Source: an uncultured Prevotellaceae bacterium
GTDB lineage: Bacteria; Bacteroidota; Bacteroidia; Bacteroidales; Bacteroidaceae
Direction: 5' to 3'
DNA: 33,440 bases
NCBI GenBank assembly: GCA_902803475.1
Contig: CADCPZ010000031.1
Location: 1 to 33,440, forward strand
Shown: piece after piece, positions 6,342-14,339 of the stretch
Numbering within the stretch: the stretch's first letter is position 1
How the letters are laid out: each line of letters starts with the position of its first letter
Position numbers and translations under genes: made by a program
Notes under the pieces: model-generated
Database searches by the model: none
What the model was told of the DNA's origin: nothing
What the model saw: the letters and a program-made list of their open reading frames with translations, nothing else

Positions 6342-8801
6342 TTACAGCACTTTGTATTTTGCGAATTTCAACAGCAGTTGTTTGATGCCTGCATTGCGGA
6401 ACTCAACGGTGGCTTTGGTGTTCTCGCCCGTTCCTTCGATGCGAAGAACAGTACCGATACCGAAGCGCTGATGTTCGATAACGGAGCCGACGGATAAAGC
6501 CCCCTCCAACCTCCCCCTTAATGGGGAGGCTTTTTTCCCTTCTAAGCTCTCAGAAGAAGAGATGGGTTGCGTGCGCCCTTTCGTCATCACGTCGTTGATG
6601 CGGCGAAGATTGCCGCCACTTTGTGCCAAGCGCTGTTTGAAACGTTCGCTGAATGGGTCAACGGCAGGTTCTGGACGACGGGGAGCTGTTATCTTCGGTT
6701 TGGGATCGGCACGGAACTGGGTTGCCACAGGACGCGAGTTTTGCATACGCTGAGAACTGCTTCGCCAGTCATCGTTCCACATGCGGTTGGATGTAAATGA
6801 TTTCTGTGACGACGATGCTCCTGCGCCACCATCTTCGATAAGCATCAGCGACGGGTCGATGTCTTTCAGGAAACGGCTGGGGGTTCCAAATTCCATCTTT
6901 CCATAACGGAAACGGCTCTTGGCATTGGTCAGGATGCAATGTTTCTCAGCTCGCGTGATAGCTACATAGAATAGCCGTCGCTCTTCCTCCAGTTCACGTA
7001 AGGAGTTGACAGACAGCGGACTGGGGAACAAATTCTCCTCTAATCCCACGATGAATACCGTTGGAAACTCCAATCCTTTGGCAGAATGGATGGTCATGAG
7101 CGTCACACGACTGGCTTCCTGGTCGTCGCTGTCTAAGTCGGTGAGCAAGGCCACTTCCTGCAGGAAGTCTGTCAGATAGACCTCCTGTTCCCTACCCTCT
7201 TCGCGGCGGCTCTCCACAAAGTCTTGCATGCCGCTCAAGAACTCCTGTAGGTTTTCCTGCCGCGAAACGGCATCGGGTTCTGTCGATGAATAGATATCGG
7301 CGCTGACACCACTCTCCTTGATAATCGCCTGTCCCAGTTCGAAGGCATCGGTGGTGGTCATCTGCATGATAAACGAGCTGATGAGCATTCTGAACGCATC
7401 AATCTTCGCCATCGTGCCTTTGTTGACAGTCAATCCATAGGCTGCGGGATTGCAGATAACGGTCCAAAGGCTGACGCCAGTCTTCGCCGCGCAATCCATG
7501 ATTTTCTGCAGCGTGGTGTTGCCGATGCCGCGTGCCGGATAATTCAGAATACGTCGGAACGCTTCCTCGTCGTTTGGGTTTGCAATTAAGCGGAAATAGG
7601 CGATGATGTCTTTGATTTCTTTGCGCTGATAGAACGACAATCCGCCATAGATGCGATAAGGAATGGCCTGTTTGCGCATCTCTTCTTCGAAGGTGCGGCT
7701 CTGTGCATTCGTGCGGTAGAGGATGGCGAAGTCGCTGTATTCGCAGTGGTCTTGCCGACGGATGCGCTTGATGTCGTTGCAGACAATCATCGCCTCTTCG
7801 CGGTCGCTGTAAGCAGGCTTGTAGATAAGTTTCTCGCCCTCGTCGTTCTCGCTGAACACATCCTTCTCTATCTGTCGTTGATTGTGTCGAATCAAGCTGT
7901 TTGCTGCTTTGACGATGCGTTGGGTGGAACGATAGTTCTGCTCCAGTTTGAAGAGCTTTGTGTCGTTGAACTGCTGCTGGAAATCAAGGATGTTGTCGAT
8001 ATTGGCACCGCGAAACGCATAGATACTCTGTGCATCGTCGCCAACGACACATACATGTTGGTGTTCCTTTGTCAGTTGGAGCACAATGGCTTGCTGGGCA
8101 TAGTTTGTGTCTTGATACTCATCGACGAGCACATAATGGAACCGCTGCGCATATTTCAAGCGGATATCCTCGTGCTGACGGAAAAGGAGATAGGTGTTCA
8201 GCAACAGGTCGTCGAAATCCATCGCGTTCGCTTGTTGCAACCGAGCCTGATAAGCCAGATAAATCTGAGAGACGGCAGGGATGCGTGCTTCCTGATCGCG
8301 CATCAGAAAACTGCGGTCCTGTGCATAAGCATCGGCAGTAATGAGGTGGTTCTTTGCCATCGAGATGCGGTTGTGAACCGTTGACGGCTTGTAGGCCTTG
8401 TCGTCAAGATTCATCGTTTTGATGATGCTCTTCAACAGCGAACGTGAGTCTGTTTCGTCGTAAATGGTAAAGTTGTTGTTATAACCGAGATTGGCGGCTT
8501 CCACTCTCAGGATGCGCGAGAATACAGAGTGGAATGTTCCCATGTGCAACTGTCGCGCCAAATCTGTTCCAACCAGTTTGCCGATACGCTCCTTCATTTC
8601 GCGAGCCGCTTTGTTGGTAAACGTCAGCGCAAGGATTTCCCAAGGTCGCATCCCTTGTGTCAACAGGTATGCTATCTTATAGGTCAGCACGCGGGTCTTT
8701 CCCGACCCTGCGCCGGCTATCACCAGCGAGGCACCGTCGTTGTATGCTACAGCCCGTTGCTGGCCTTCGTTGAGTTGTTGGAGGAGTTCTTTTTCGGTCA
8801 T
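6342..8801 (-). CDS. pcrA: PcrA/UvrD-family superfamily 1 DNA helicase
   Basis: An 819-residue ATP-dependent 3'-5' helicase of repair and replication restart. Visible motifs: Q motif NEGQQRAV (11-18), Walker A GAGSGKT (30-36), motif II VDEYQDTN, motif III VVGDDAQSIYAFRGA, motif IV EQNYRST, motif V TIHSAKGLEFPTVFIVGLEE and motif VI RRLFYVAITRAEK. The C-terminus (SVGSVIEHQRFGIGTVLRIE) is the Tudor-like domain usual for PcrA/UvrD. Full length for the family. Just before that domain, residues KKASPLRGRLEGA are coded by a dispersed G/C-rich repeat (6499-6530). The ATG at 8801 follows a tandem-repeat spacer and has no Shine-Dalgarno. It lies downstream of mtgA on the same strand, 65 bp away. Confidence 0.95.
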   Translation of the reverse strand: MTEKELLQQLNEGQQRAVAYNDGASLVIAGAGSGKTRVLTYKIAYLLTQGMRPWEILALTFTNKAAREMKERIGKLVGTDLARQLHMGTFHSVFSRILRVEAANLGYNNNFTIYDETDSRSLLKSIIKTMNLDDKAYKPSTVHNRISMAKNHLITADAYAQDRSFLMRDQEARIPAVSQIYLAYQARLQQANAMDFDDLLLNTYLLFRQHEDIRLKYAQRFHYVLVDEYQDTNYAQQAIVLQLTKEHQHVCVVGDDAQSIYAFRGANIDNILDFQQQFNDTKLFKLEQNYRSTQRIVKAANSLIRHNQRQIEKDVFSENDEGEKLIYKPAYSDREEAMIVCNDIKRIRRQDHCEYSDFAILYRTNAQSRTFEEEMRKQAIPYRIYGGLSFYQRKEIKDIIAYFRLIANPNDEEAFRRILNYPARGIGNTTLQKIMDCAAKTGVSLWTVICNPAAYGLTVNKGTMAKIDAFRMLISSFIMQMTTTDAFELGQAIIKESGVSADIYSSTEPDAVSRQENLQEFLSGMQDFVESRREEGREQEVYLTDFLQEVALLTDLDSDDQEASRVTLMTIHSAKGLEFPTVFIVGLEENLFPSPLSVNSLRELEEERRLFYVAITRAEKHCILTNAKSRFRYGKMEFGTPSRFLKDIDPSLMLIEDGGAGASSSQKSFTSNRMWNDDWRSSSQRMQNSRPVATQFRADPKPKITAPRRPEPAVDPFSERFKQRLAQSGGNLRRINDVMTKGRTQPISSSESLEGKKASPLRGRLEGALSVGSVIEHQRFGIGTVLRIEGTGENTKATVEFRNAGIKQLLLKFAKYKVL
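6499..6530. repeat. G/C-rich REP-like repeat, copy B, inside pcrA
   Basis: The plus strand reads GCCCCCTCCAACCTCCCCCT, then TAATGGGGAGGC. It matches the copies at 9607-9640 and 17904-17937 in reverse orientation, down to the GGGGGCT-GGAGG ends. Here it is in frame with the helicase and encodes A-S-P-L-R-G-R-L-E-G-A in the linker before the C-terminal domain. Confidence 0.75.
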
Positions 8802-8810
8802 GGGGACAAT

Positions 8811-8864
8811 GGGAATGATGGGAATGGATGGGAATGGATGGGAATGGATGGGAATGGATGGGAA
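8811..8864. repeat. 10-bp tandem repeat filling the mtgA-pcrA spacer
   Basis: Four perfect GGGAATGGAT units (8820-8859) are flanked by a 9-bp variant (8811-8819) and a half unit (8860-8864). They occupy nearly all of the 65 bp between the mtgA stop codon and the pcrA start codon. On the transcript this is CATCCATTCC repeated. Copy number could change by slippage and alter the distance to the pcrA start. Confidence 0.9.
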
Positions 8865-8866
8865 CC

Positions 8867-9595
8867 TTACTTTCGGTAATAGCCCTTTGCGGCAGTTTTT
8901 GGGTCGTAATCTTCGCCTTCACGCGGGAAGAGCGGCATATACTTCATTTGCACTTGTATCTGGCGCTGCCGCTTGAGCATATAGGCACTCGGTTCCTTTG
9001 ATGAGAACTTGCGAGGATTGGGCAAGGTGGCCGCTATCAGCGCACAGTCGGCACGCGACAGTCCTGCCGCATCCGTATTGAAATGGTATTCTGCCACCGC
9101 ATCGACGCCATAGATGCCGTCGCCCATCTCAATGGAGTTCAGATAGACTTCCATGATGCGCTGTTTGCTCCACAGCAGTTCGATGAGGAAAGTGAAATAG
9201 GTCTCAAATCCTTTCCTTATCCACGAACGTCCTGGCCACAGGAACACGTTCTTGGCCGTTTGCTGAGAGATGGTTGAGCCGCCACGAATCTTCTTGCCGT
9301 CTTTGTTGGATTCAGCAGCTTTCTGTATGGCATCGAAGTCAAAACCGTGATGAGTCAGAAACCGCTGGTCTTCGCTGGCCATCACCGCAACAGGCATCGA
9401 AGGCGACATTTTCTCCAACGGAACCCAATGGTGATGCCACGTGATGCTCTTTCCGTCAGCCACTTGCTCGATGCATCGTATGAACATAAGCGGAGTGGCA
9501 TACACGGGAATAAACCTGTATGCCACTACTGCTAAGATGGTAGAGACAAAGAAGATTGTCACCGTCCATCTGATGATTTTCAAGGCTCTATTCAT
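8867..9595 (-). CDS. mtgA: Monofunctional peptidoglycan glycosyltransferase
   Basis: A 242-residue GT51 enzyme that polymerises lipid II into glycan strands at the outer face of the inner membrane. One N-terminal membrane anchor lies at about 9-30 (IRWTVTIFFVSTILAVVAY). The catalytic motif EDQRFLTHHGFD carries the general-base Glu, followed by GGSTISQQTAKN and LNSIEMGDGIYGV. It has no transpeptidase domain, and its length equals that usual for MtgA. It lies 45 bp after the OmpA-like gene and 65 bp before pcrA, all on the minus strand, so co-transcription is likely. The start at 9595 precedes the anchor directly. Confidence 0.95.
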   Translation of the reverse strand: MNRALKIIRWTVTIFFVSTILAVVAYRFIPVYATPLMFIRCIEQVADGKSITWHHHWVPLEKMSPSMPVAVMASEDQRFLTHHGFDFDAIQKAAESNKDGKKIRGGSTISQQTAKNVFLWPGRSWIRKGFETYFTFLIELLWSKQRIMEVYLNSIEMGDGIYGVDAVAEYHFNTDAAGLSRADCALIAATLPNPRKFSSKEPSAYMLKRQRQIQVQMKYMPLFPREGEDYDPKTAAKGYYRK

Positions 9596-9606
9596 TCTTT
9601 TTTATA

Positions 9607-9640
9607 GCCTCCCCCTTGAGGGGTAGGTTTGGTGGGGGCT
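9607..9640. repeat. G/C-rich REP-like repeat, copy C
   Basis: GCCTCCCCCTTGAGGGGTAG then GTTTGGTGGGGGCT fills the gap between the stop codon of the OmpA-like gene (9641-9643) and the mtgA start. It touches the stop codon. CCCCCTTGAGGGG forms a short hairpin. Confidence 0.75.
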
Positions 9641-10345
9641 TTAAAGCGTACCTGCGTTAGCTTTGTCAATCATCTCCTGACTTGCATAGAGGTAAACCTC
9701 TACACGGCGGTTCTTCTGACGGCCAGCCTCTGTGCTGTTGTCAGCAACGGGATTGCTGGAACCAAAGCCGCTGACATTCTTGAACTGAGCGGTTGGAACT
9801 CCCTGATTAACAAGATATTGAGCTACGCTCTGAGCACGGTTTACGCTCAACGGATTGTTGATGGCATCAGTACCTGTGCTGTCGGTATAGCCCTGGATAT
9901 CAACAGAGCAGTCGCTGTTCTGCTTCAGCACGTTAGCAAACTTAGCCAAGTCGTTCTGTGCACTTGCATTCAGGTCGTACTTGTTGGTCTTGAACAACAG
10001 GCCGCTGTCGAAGGTAACCTTCACACATGACAGGCCGTTGGCATCTTTCACCGTTTCCACCTGCGCATTCGGCACCTGAGCAGCTGTCTGAGCAGCCACC
10101 TTATCCATGTGGTTACCAATTATCGCACCTGTGCCGGCACCAAGCACTGCACCAATGGCGGCACCGATAACCGTTGAGCCGGTGTTCTTGCCGATGATAT
10201 TACCCAGGATACCACCTACGACAGCACCACCAGTACCACCGATGGCCGTTCCTTTGGTCTGATTGCTCCAGTTCTGAATAGAACTACAATTGGAGAAAAT
10301 CAGCAGGGCGCAGAGTCCCAAAGTCACTAATTTTAAATTCTTCAT
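9641..10345 (-). CDS. OmpA-family lipoprotein with glycine-zipper segment
   Basis: This is a 234-residue outer-membrane lipoprotein expected to hold peptidoglycan. The signal peptide ends at a lipobox-like LLIFSNC with Cys20. A glycine-zipper region (about 30-80: GGTGGAVVGGILGNIIG, GAAIGAVLGAGTGAIIG) follows, and then a C-terminal OmpA domain (about 105-225) with DIQGYTDSTG and the NRAQSV...KNRRVEVYL signature that contacts diaminopimelate. The family architecture (zipper plus OmpA-C, no barrel) is common in Bacteroidetes. It sits 43 bp after the DUF4301 gene and upstream of mtgA, a fitting cell-envelope pairing. The short AT palindrome in the 43-bp gap (10365-10380) has no clear role. Confidence 0.9.
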   Translation of the reverse strand: MKNLKLVTLGLCALLIFSNCSSIQNWSNQTKGTAIGGTGGAVVGGILGNIIGKNTGSTVIGAAIGAVLGAGTGAIIGNHMDKVAAQTAAQVPNAQVETVKDANGLSCVKVTFDSGLLFKTNKYDLNASAQNDLAKFANVLKQNSDCSVDIQGYTDSTGTDAINNPLSVNRAQSVAQYLVNQGVPTAQFKNVSGFGSSNPVADNSTEAGRQKNRRVEVYLYASQEMIDKANAGTL

Positions 10346-10388
10346 ACCTGTTATTGTTTACCTTATTATATATATATAATGAAAATAT

Positions 10389-11906
10389 TTACTGATGTTG
10401 TTCGCGCAACAGGTCGTTGACGGTTTTCACAGGATTGAACGTAGAGAGCGGCACCTCAACGAAGATGGTGCTCCAGTCGCTCATCGCTCCATTCCACAGA
10501 CCTGGCAACTCAAGCGCCTTCAGTTCCTTTCCATTCTTCGACTTGGAGCTGATGAAGCCTGTTGTCTTGTCAACGAAATCAGGCAGGTTGAATGGTTTTC
10601 CCTGATAGTCCTTTACGGCACAAACGAGGTCAACTGGGTTGAAGTGTGTACCTTCGGTAAACATCTTCTGGTATTCAGCGTTGCTTTTATCAATCTGACT
10701 GGATTCCAGAATCTGCAGGCTAACCGTACCATCCTGGTTGTATGTCAGGAACGGACCGCCACCTGGTTCTCCCACATTCTTCACAACACCACAGACACGC
10801 ATCGGCCGATTGAGTTTCTTGCGGAGATAGATAACGAGGTCAGCATCCTCCAGTTCCTTGATATCTGCCTTACGGCAGCAGAGGTCGCGCTGTACGAAGC
10901 GGATGATTTCCTCCAGGTCGTCGTGAGTATAAGAACCCGTATCAAGCAGGCGCAGATAGTTGAATGCTTTCTGCTGCATGGTGACGAGCACACCTGCAAT
11001 CAGCTGTTTGTAGGTGACGGTGTCGTCTTTCAGACGATCGGGTACCACATTGTCGATGTTCTTGATAAAGATGACATCGGCATTGATTTCATTCAGGTTC
11101 TCGATGAGGGCACCATGTCCACCAGGACGGAACAGCAAGGAACCGTCGTCGTTGCGGAATGGCGTGTTGTCGGCATTGGCAGCAACGGTGTCTGTACTGG
11201 GCTTCTGCTCAGAGAAAGTAATGTTGTACTTGATACCGAACTTCTTGGCATAGATGTCGGCCTTTTCAGCTACCTTCTGCTTAAACAGTTCCATGTGCTC
11301 GTGAGAAACGGTAAAGTGAACGTTGGCCTCGCCGTTGCTGGCAGCATAGAGCGCACCTTCCACCAGATGTTCTTCCATCGGCGTGCGAGGACTATCCTCA
11401 TAGTTATGGAACAGGAGCAGTCCTTTCGGCAGCTGTCCGTAGTTGAGTCCTTCTGCTTTCAGCATATTAGCAACAACAGCTTTGTAGTTGCCGTCGGCGA
11501 TGAGTTCCATGATTTTCTTGCCGTTGTTGGCTTTGCACTTGTCGCACAATGCTTCGCGGAAAGCAAACTTCTTGATGTTGTCGAAGAAATGCTTCTCGAA
11601 GTCTGTTGTCGGCACATCATAGTCAGCATCAAGGAAAGCAAACATGTCCTTGAACATACGACTGGCGGCACCACTTGCCGGCACGAACTTCACGATGTCC
11701 TTGCCTTCAGCCTTGTAAGCCTTCCAAGCATCGATATATTTGTCGCGCTCATCATCGTCAGGAGCCAAGATGCCGTGTCCGATAGAGGCTGCTGCTTCGA
11801 GCTTAAGGAACGGAAAACCTGTCTTGAAATCATCAAGTTGTTTGTTTAATTTTTCTTCTGAGATTCCCTTTGCGGCAATCTGTTTAAGATCTTGTTGTGT
11901 CAGCAT
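10389..11906 (-). CDS. DUF4301 family protein (nucleotidyltransferase-like)
   Basis: This 505-residue cytoplasmic protein belongs to DUF4301, a family found mainly in Bacteroidetes with no proven reaction. FVPASGAASRMFKDM (about 73-87) resembles the G-x-G-x-R-M loop that binds the nucleotide in sugar nucleotidyltransferases. Later blocks, NADNTPFRNDDGSLLFRPGGHGALI and VVPDRLKDDTV, fit a substrate pocket. A UTP or sugar-phosphate substrate is inference only. It has its own promoter (11935-11965), diverges from the RelA gene and probably begins a transcript that continues into the OmpA-like gene, mtgA and pcrA. Confidence 0.8.
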   Translation of the reverse strand: MLTQQDLKQIAAKGISEEKLNKQLDDFKTGFPFLKLEAAASIGHGILAPDDDERDKYIDAWKAYKAEGKDIVKFVPASGAASRMFKDMFAFLDADYDVPTTDFEKHFFDNIKKFAFREALCDKCKANNGKKIMELIADGNYKAVVANMLKAEGLNYGQLPKGLLLFHNYEDSPRTPMEEHLVEGALYAASNGEANVHFTVSHEHMELFKQKVAEKADIYAKKFGIKYNITFSEQKPSTDTVAANADNTPFRNDDGSLLFRPGGHGALIENLNEINADVIFIKNIDNVVPDRLKDDTVTYKQLIAGVLVTMQQKAFNYLRLLDTGSYTHDDLEEIIRFVQRDLCCRKADIKELEDADLVIYLRKKLNRPMRVCGVVKNVGEPGGGPFLTYNQDGTVSLQILESSQIDKSNAEYQKMFTEGTHFNPVDLVCAVKDYQGKPFNLPDFVDKTTGFISSKSKNGKELKALELPGLWNGAMSDWSTIFVEVPLSTFNPVKTVNDLLREQHQ

Positions 11907-11934
11907 AATATTGAAGTTTTTAGAAATTTGAGTA

Positions 11935-11965
11935 CAAAGATATGAAAAAAAACATACCGTTCCAA
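11935..11965 (-). promoter_or_regulatory. Promoter of the DUF4301 gene
   Basis: The minus strand has TATCTTTG at 11935-11942 and TTG at 11963-11965, with a 20-bp spacer. The leader is about 25 nt. It is divergent from the RelA-gene promoter, about 45 bp away. Confidence 0.8.
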
Positions 11966-12010
11966 ATTTTTAAGTGAAATATCGCAAACAAAATATTTTT
12001 ATTGTTCTTG

Positions 12011-12039
12011 TTGCATTCTCAAAAAAATATGTATCTTTG
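12011..12039 (+). promoter_or_regulatory. Promoter of the RelA-type gene
   Basis: TTG at 12011-12013, an 18-bp spacer and TATCTTTG at 12032-12039. The expected first transcribed base falls at about 12043-12045, on top of the ATG at 12044, which predicts an almost leaderless mRNA. It also rules out the upstream TTG (12002) and ATG (12029) as starts. Confidence 0.75.
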
Positions 12040-12043
12040 CAGA

Positions 12044-14293
12044 ATGACAGCGAATAAATTTACATATACAGAGGCCGAACGATTAGAATCGATTGCCATT
12101 CTGGACCTTTTGAGGAAAAAGGTTGGCGACAGTTTTCTGCCTGATGATGAAGAGCGTATCAGACGCCATCTTCTTGACATCATTGTCAACCATCAGGTGC
12201 ATCGCAATGTGTTCGGTCTGAACCCCATTTTATGTTCGCTGCAGACAGCCCTGATTGCTGTAGAGGAAATAGGATTGAAACGCGATAGCGTCATTGCGAT
12301 CCTGCTCTATAACAGTGTGCTCAACAACCAAAAGACCGTCGAGGATGTAAACCAGGCATTCGGCAATGGTGTCGCCACCATCATCAAAGGTTTGGTGCGC
12401 GTTCAGGAACTCTACAAGAAGAGTCCGACGGTTGAGAGCGAGAACTTTCGTAACCTGTTACTGTCGTTTGCAGAAGACATGCGCGTCATCCTGATTATGA
12501 TTGCCGACCGTGTGAATCTGATGCGCCAGATTCGCGATTCAAAAGATGAACAGGCGAAACGTGAGGTCAGCGAGGAAGCTTCCTATCTCTATGCTCCCCT
12601 CGCCCACAAGTTGGGATTATACAAGTTGAAGAGCGAGTTGGAAGACTTGTCATTGAAGTATCTGGAGCATGATGCTTATTATAATATCAAGGACAAGCTC
12701 AATGAAACCAAACGTTCACGCGATGCTTATATCGAAAGCTTCATTATGCCTGTCAAGAAGCGACTGGAAGAAGCGGGATTGCATTTCCACATGAAAGGAC
12801 GCACGAAGTCTATTCATTCCATTTGGCAGAAGATGAAAAAGCAGCAATGCGGATTCGAAGGCATCTATGACTTGTTTGCCATTCGCATCATCATCGAATC
12901 GCCCGACTACAGTCACATGACCAAAGCTGAGGAAGATGCACTGAAGAAAAAGGAGAAGATGCAATGCTGGCAGGTCTATTCCATCGTCACAGATATGTAT
13001 CTGCCCAATCCCAAGCGTCTGCGTGACTGGATATCGGTACCAAAGACGAACGGCTACGAGAGTTTGCACATTACGGTGTTAGGTCCCCAGAACAAATGGG
13101 TGGAGGTGCAAATCAGAACGGAACGGATGGACGAGATTGCCGAACACGGACTGGCTGCTCATTGGCGCTATAAAGGCATCAAGTCGGAAGGCAATATGGA
13201 TGAGTGGTTAGCGAATATCCGTACGGCTTTGGAGGCTGGCGACGACCTGCAGATGATGGACCAGTTCAAGATGGATCTGTATGAGGACGAGGTCTATGTG
13301 TTCACACCCAAGGGCGACTTATTGAAATTCCCCAAAGGGTCAACCATCCTCGATTTCGCCTACCATATCCATTCCAAGATTGGTAACACCTGCGTGGGTG
13401 GAAAAATCAACGGACGCAACGTCACTTTCCGTCAACAGTTGCAGAATGGAGATACGGTTGAGGTGCTGACCTCGAACAATCAGAAGCCCAAGCGCGAATG
13501 GCTGGGTTATGTGATGAGTTCGCGTGCCAAATCGAAAATCCGATTGGCGCTGAAAGAAACACAGGTGAAGGACGGCCTCTATGCCAAGGAGATGCTGGAA
13601 CGCCGTTTCAAGAACAAAAAGATTGAACTCGACGAATCGACGATGTCTCACGTGATGAAGAAGCTGGGCTTCAAGGTCGTCAGCGAATTCTACAAGCAGA
13701 TTGCCGATGAGAAGCTGGATGTCAACGAGGTTATCGAGAAATATATAGAGGTACGCGACCACGAACAGAACCAGAATGCGGCAAGGCCTGCCCAGAGTGC
13801 TCAGGAGTTTGAATATGAAAACCCTGATGCTATACTCAGTCGCAACGATGATGTGCTGGTGATCGACCAAAATCTGAAAGGCATCGACTTCAAACTGGCG
13901 AAGTGTTGTCACCCTATCTATGGCGATCCCGTCTTCGGATTTGTCACCAGTGGTGGCGGCATTAAGATTCACCGCATTGACTGTCCGAATGCCCACGACC
14001 TGCGTACCCGTTTCGGCTATCGTGTCGTGAAAGCTCGTTGGAGCGGAAAAGGAACCAGCCAATATGCCATTACCTTGCGAGTTATCGGCAATGATGATAT
14101 CGGCATTGTGAGCAACATCACCAATATCATCTCAAAGGAAGAGAAAATTGTGATGCGTTCCATCAACATCGACAGTCATGACGGATTGTTTAGCGGCAAT
14201 CTGGTAGTTATGCTGGAAGATATCAGCAAGATGAACACATTGATCAAAAAACTGCGCACGGTGAAAGGTGTAAAGAACGTAGAACGATTATAA
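12044..14293 (+). CDS. relA: RelA/SpoT-family (p)ppGpp synthetase with degenerate hydrolase domain
   Basis: A 749-residue long RSH protein that makes (p)ppGpp from ATP and GTP/GDP during starvation. The N-terminal HD domain (about 25-200) is eroded: the usual LLHDVVEDT is LLYNSVLNN (87-95) and the first metal histidine (PxxxHP) is replaced (PILCSL). Only Asp155 (IADRVNLMR) remains, so hydrolysis is probably lost. The synthetase (about 240-375) is intact: GRTKSIHSIWQKM, YDLFAIRI, PKTNGYESLH, EVQIRT, HGLAAHW. Its RxKD/ExDD position reads RLRD (325-328), basic as in bifunctional enzymes. TGS (about 415-475), a zinc-finger-like KCCHPIYGD segment (620-628) and a C-terminal ACT domain follow. Start chosen from the promoter and the N-terminus MTANKFTYTEAE. 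Confidence 0.93.
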   Translation: MTANKFTYTEAERLESIAILDLLRKKVGDSFLPDDEERIRRHLLDIIVNHQVHRNVFGLNPILCSLQTALIAVEEIGLKRDSVIAILLYNSVLNNQKTVEDVNQAFGNGVATIIKGLVRVQELYKKSPTVESENFRNLLLSFAEDMRVILIMIADRVNLMRQIRDSKDEQAKREVSEEASYLYAPLAHKLGLYKLKSELEDLSLKYLEHDAYYNIKDKLNETKRSRDAYIESFIMPVKKRLEEAGLHFHMKGRTKSIHSIWQKMKKQQCGFEGIYDLFAIRIIIESPDYSHMTKAEEDALKKKEKMQCWQVYSIVTDMYLPNPKRLRDWISVPKTNGYESLHITVLGPQNKWVEVQIRTERMDEIAEHGLAAHWRYKGIKSEGNMDEWLANIRTALEAGDDLQMMDQFKMDLYEDEVYVFTPKGDLLKFPKGSTILDFAYHIHSKIGNTCVGGKINGRNVTFRQQLQNGDTVEVLTSNNQKPKREWLGYVMSSRAKSKIRLALKETQVKDGLYAKEMLERRFKNKKIELDESTMSHVMKKLGFKVVSEFYKQIADEKLDVNEVIEKYIEVRDHEQNQNAARPAQSAQEFEYENPDAILSRNDDVLVIDQNLKGIDFKLAKCCHPIYGDPVFGFVTSGGGIKIHRIDCPNAHDLRTRFGYRVVKARWSGKGTSQYAITLRVIGNDDIGIVSNITNIISKEEKIVMRSINIDSHDGLFSGNLVVMLEDISKMNTLIKKLRTVKGVKNVERL

Positions 14294-14339
14294 CCCCATT
14301 GAAATAAAAACATTTAAATCATAATAACACTAAACAACT

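Noticed and set aside
10395-11849. Long plus-strand open frame opposite the DUF4301 gene
   Set aside because: It is the mirror of a well-supported coding frame, has no promoter and no recognisable domain.
12002-12043. N-terminal extension of the RelA-type protein from TTG at 12002 or ATG at 12029
   Set aside because: The stretch contains the -33 and -7 promoter elements, and family N-termini match MTANKFTYTEAE from 12044.
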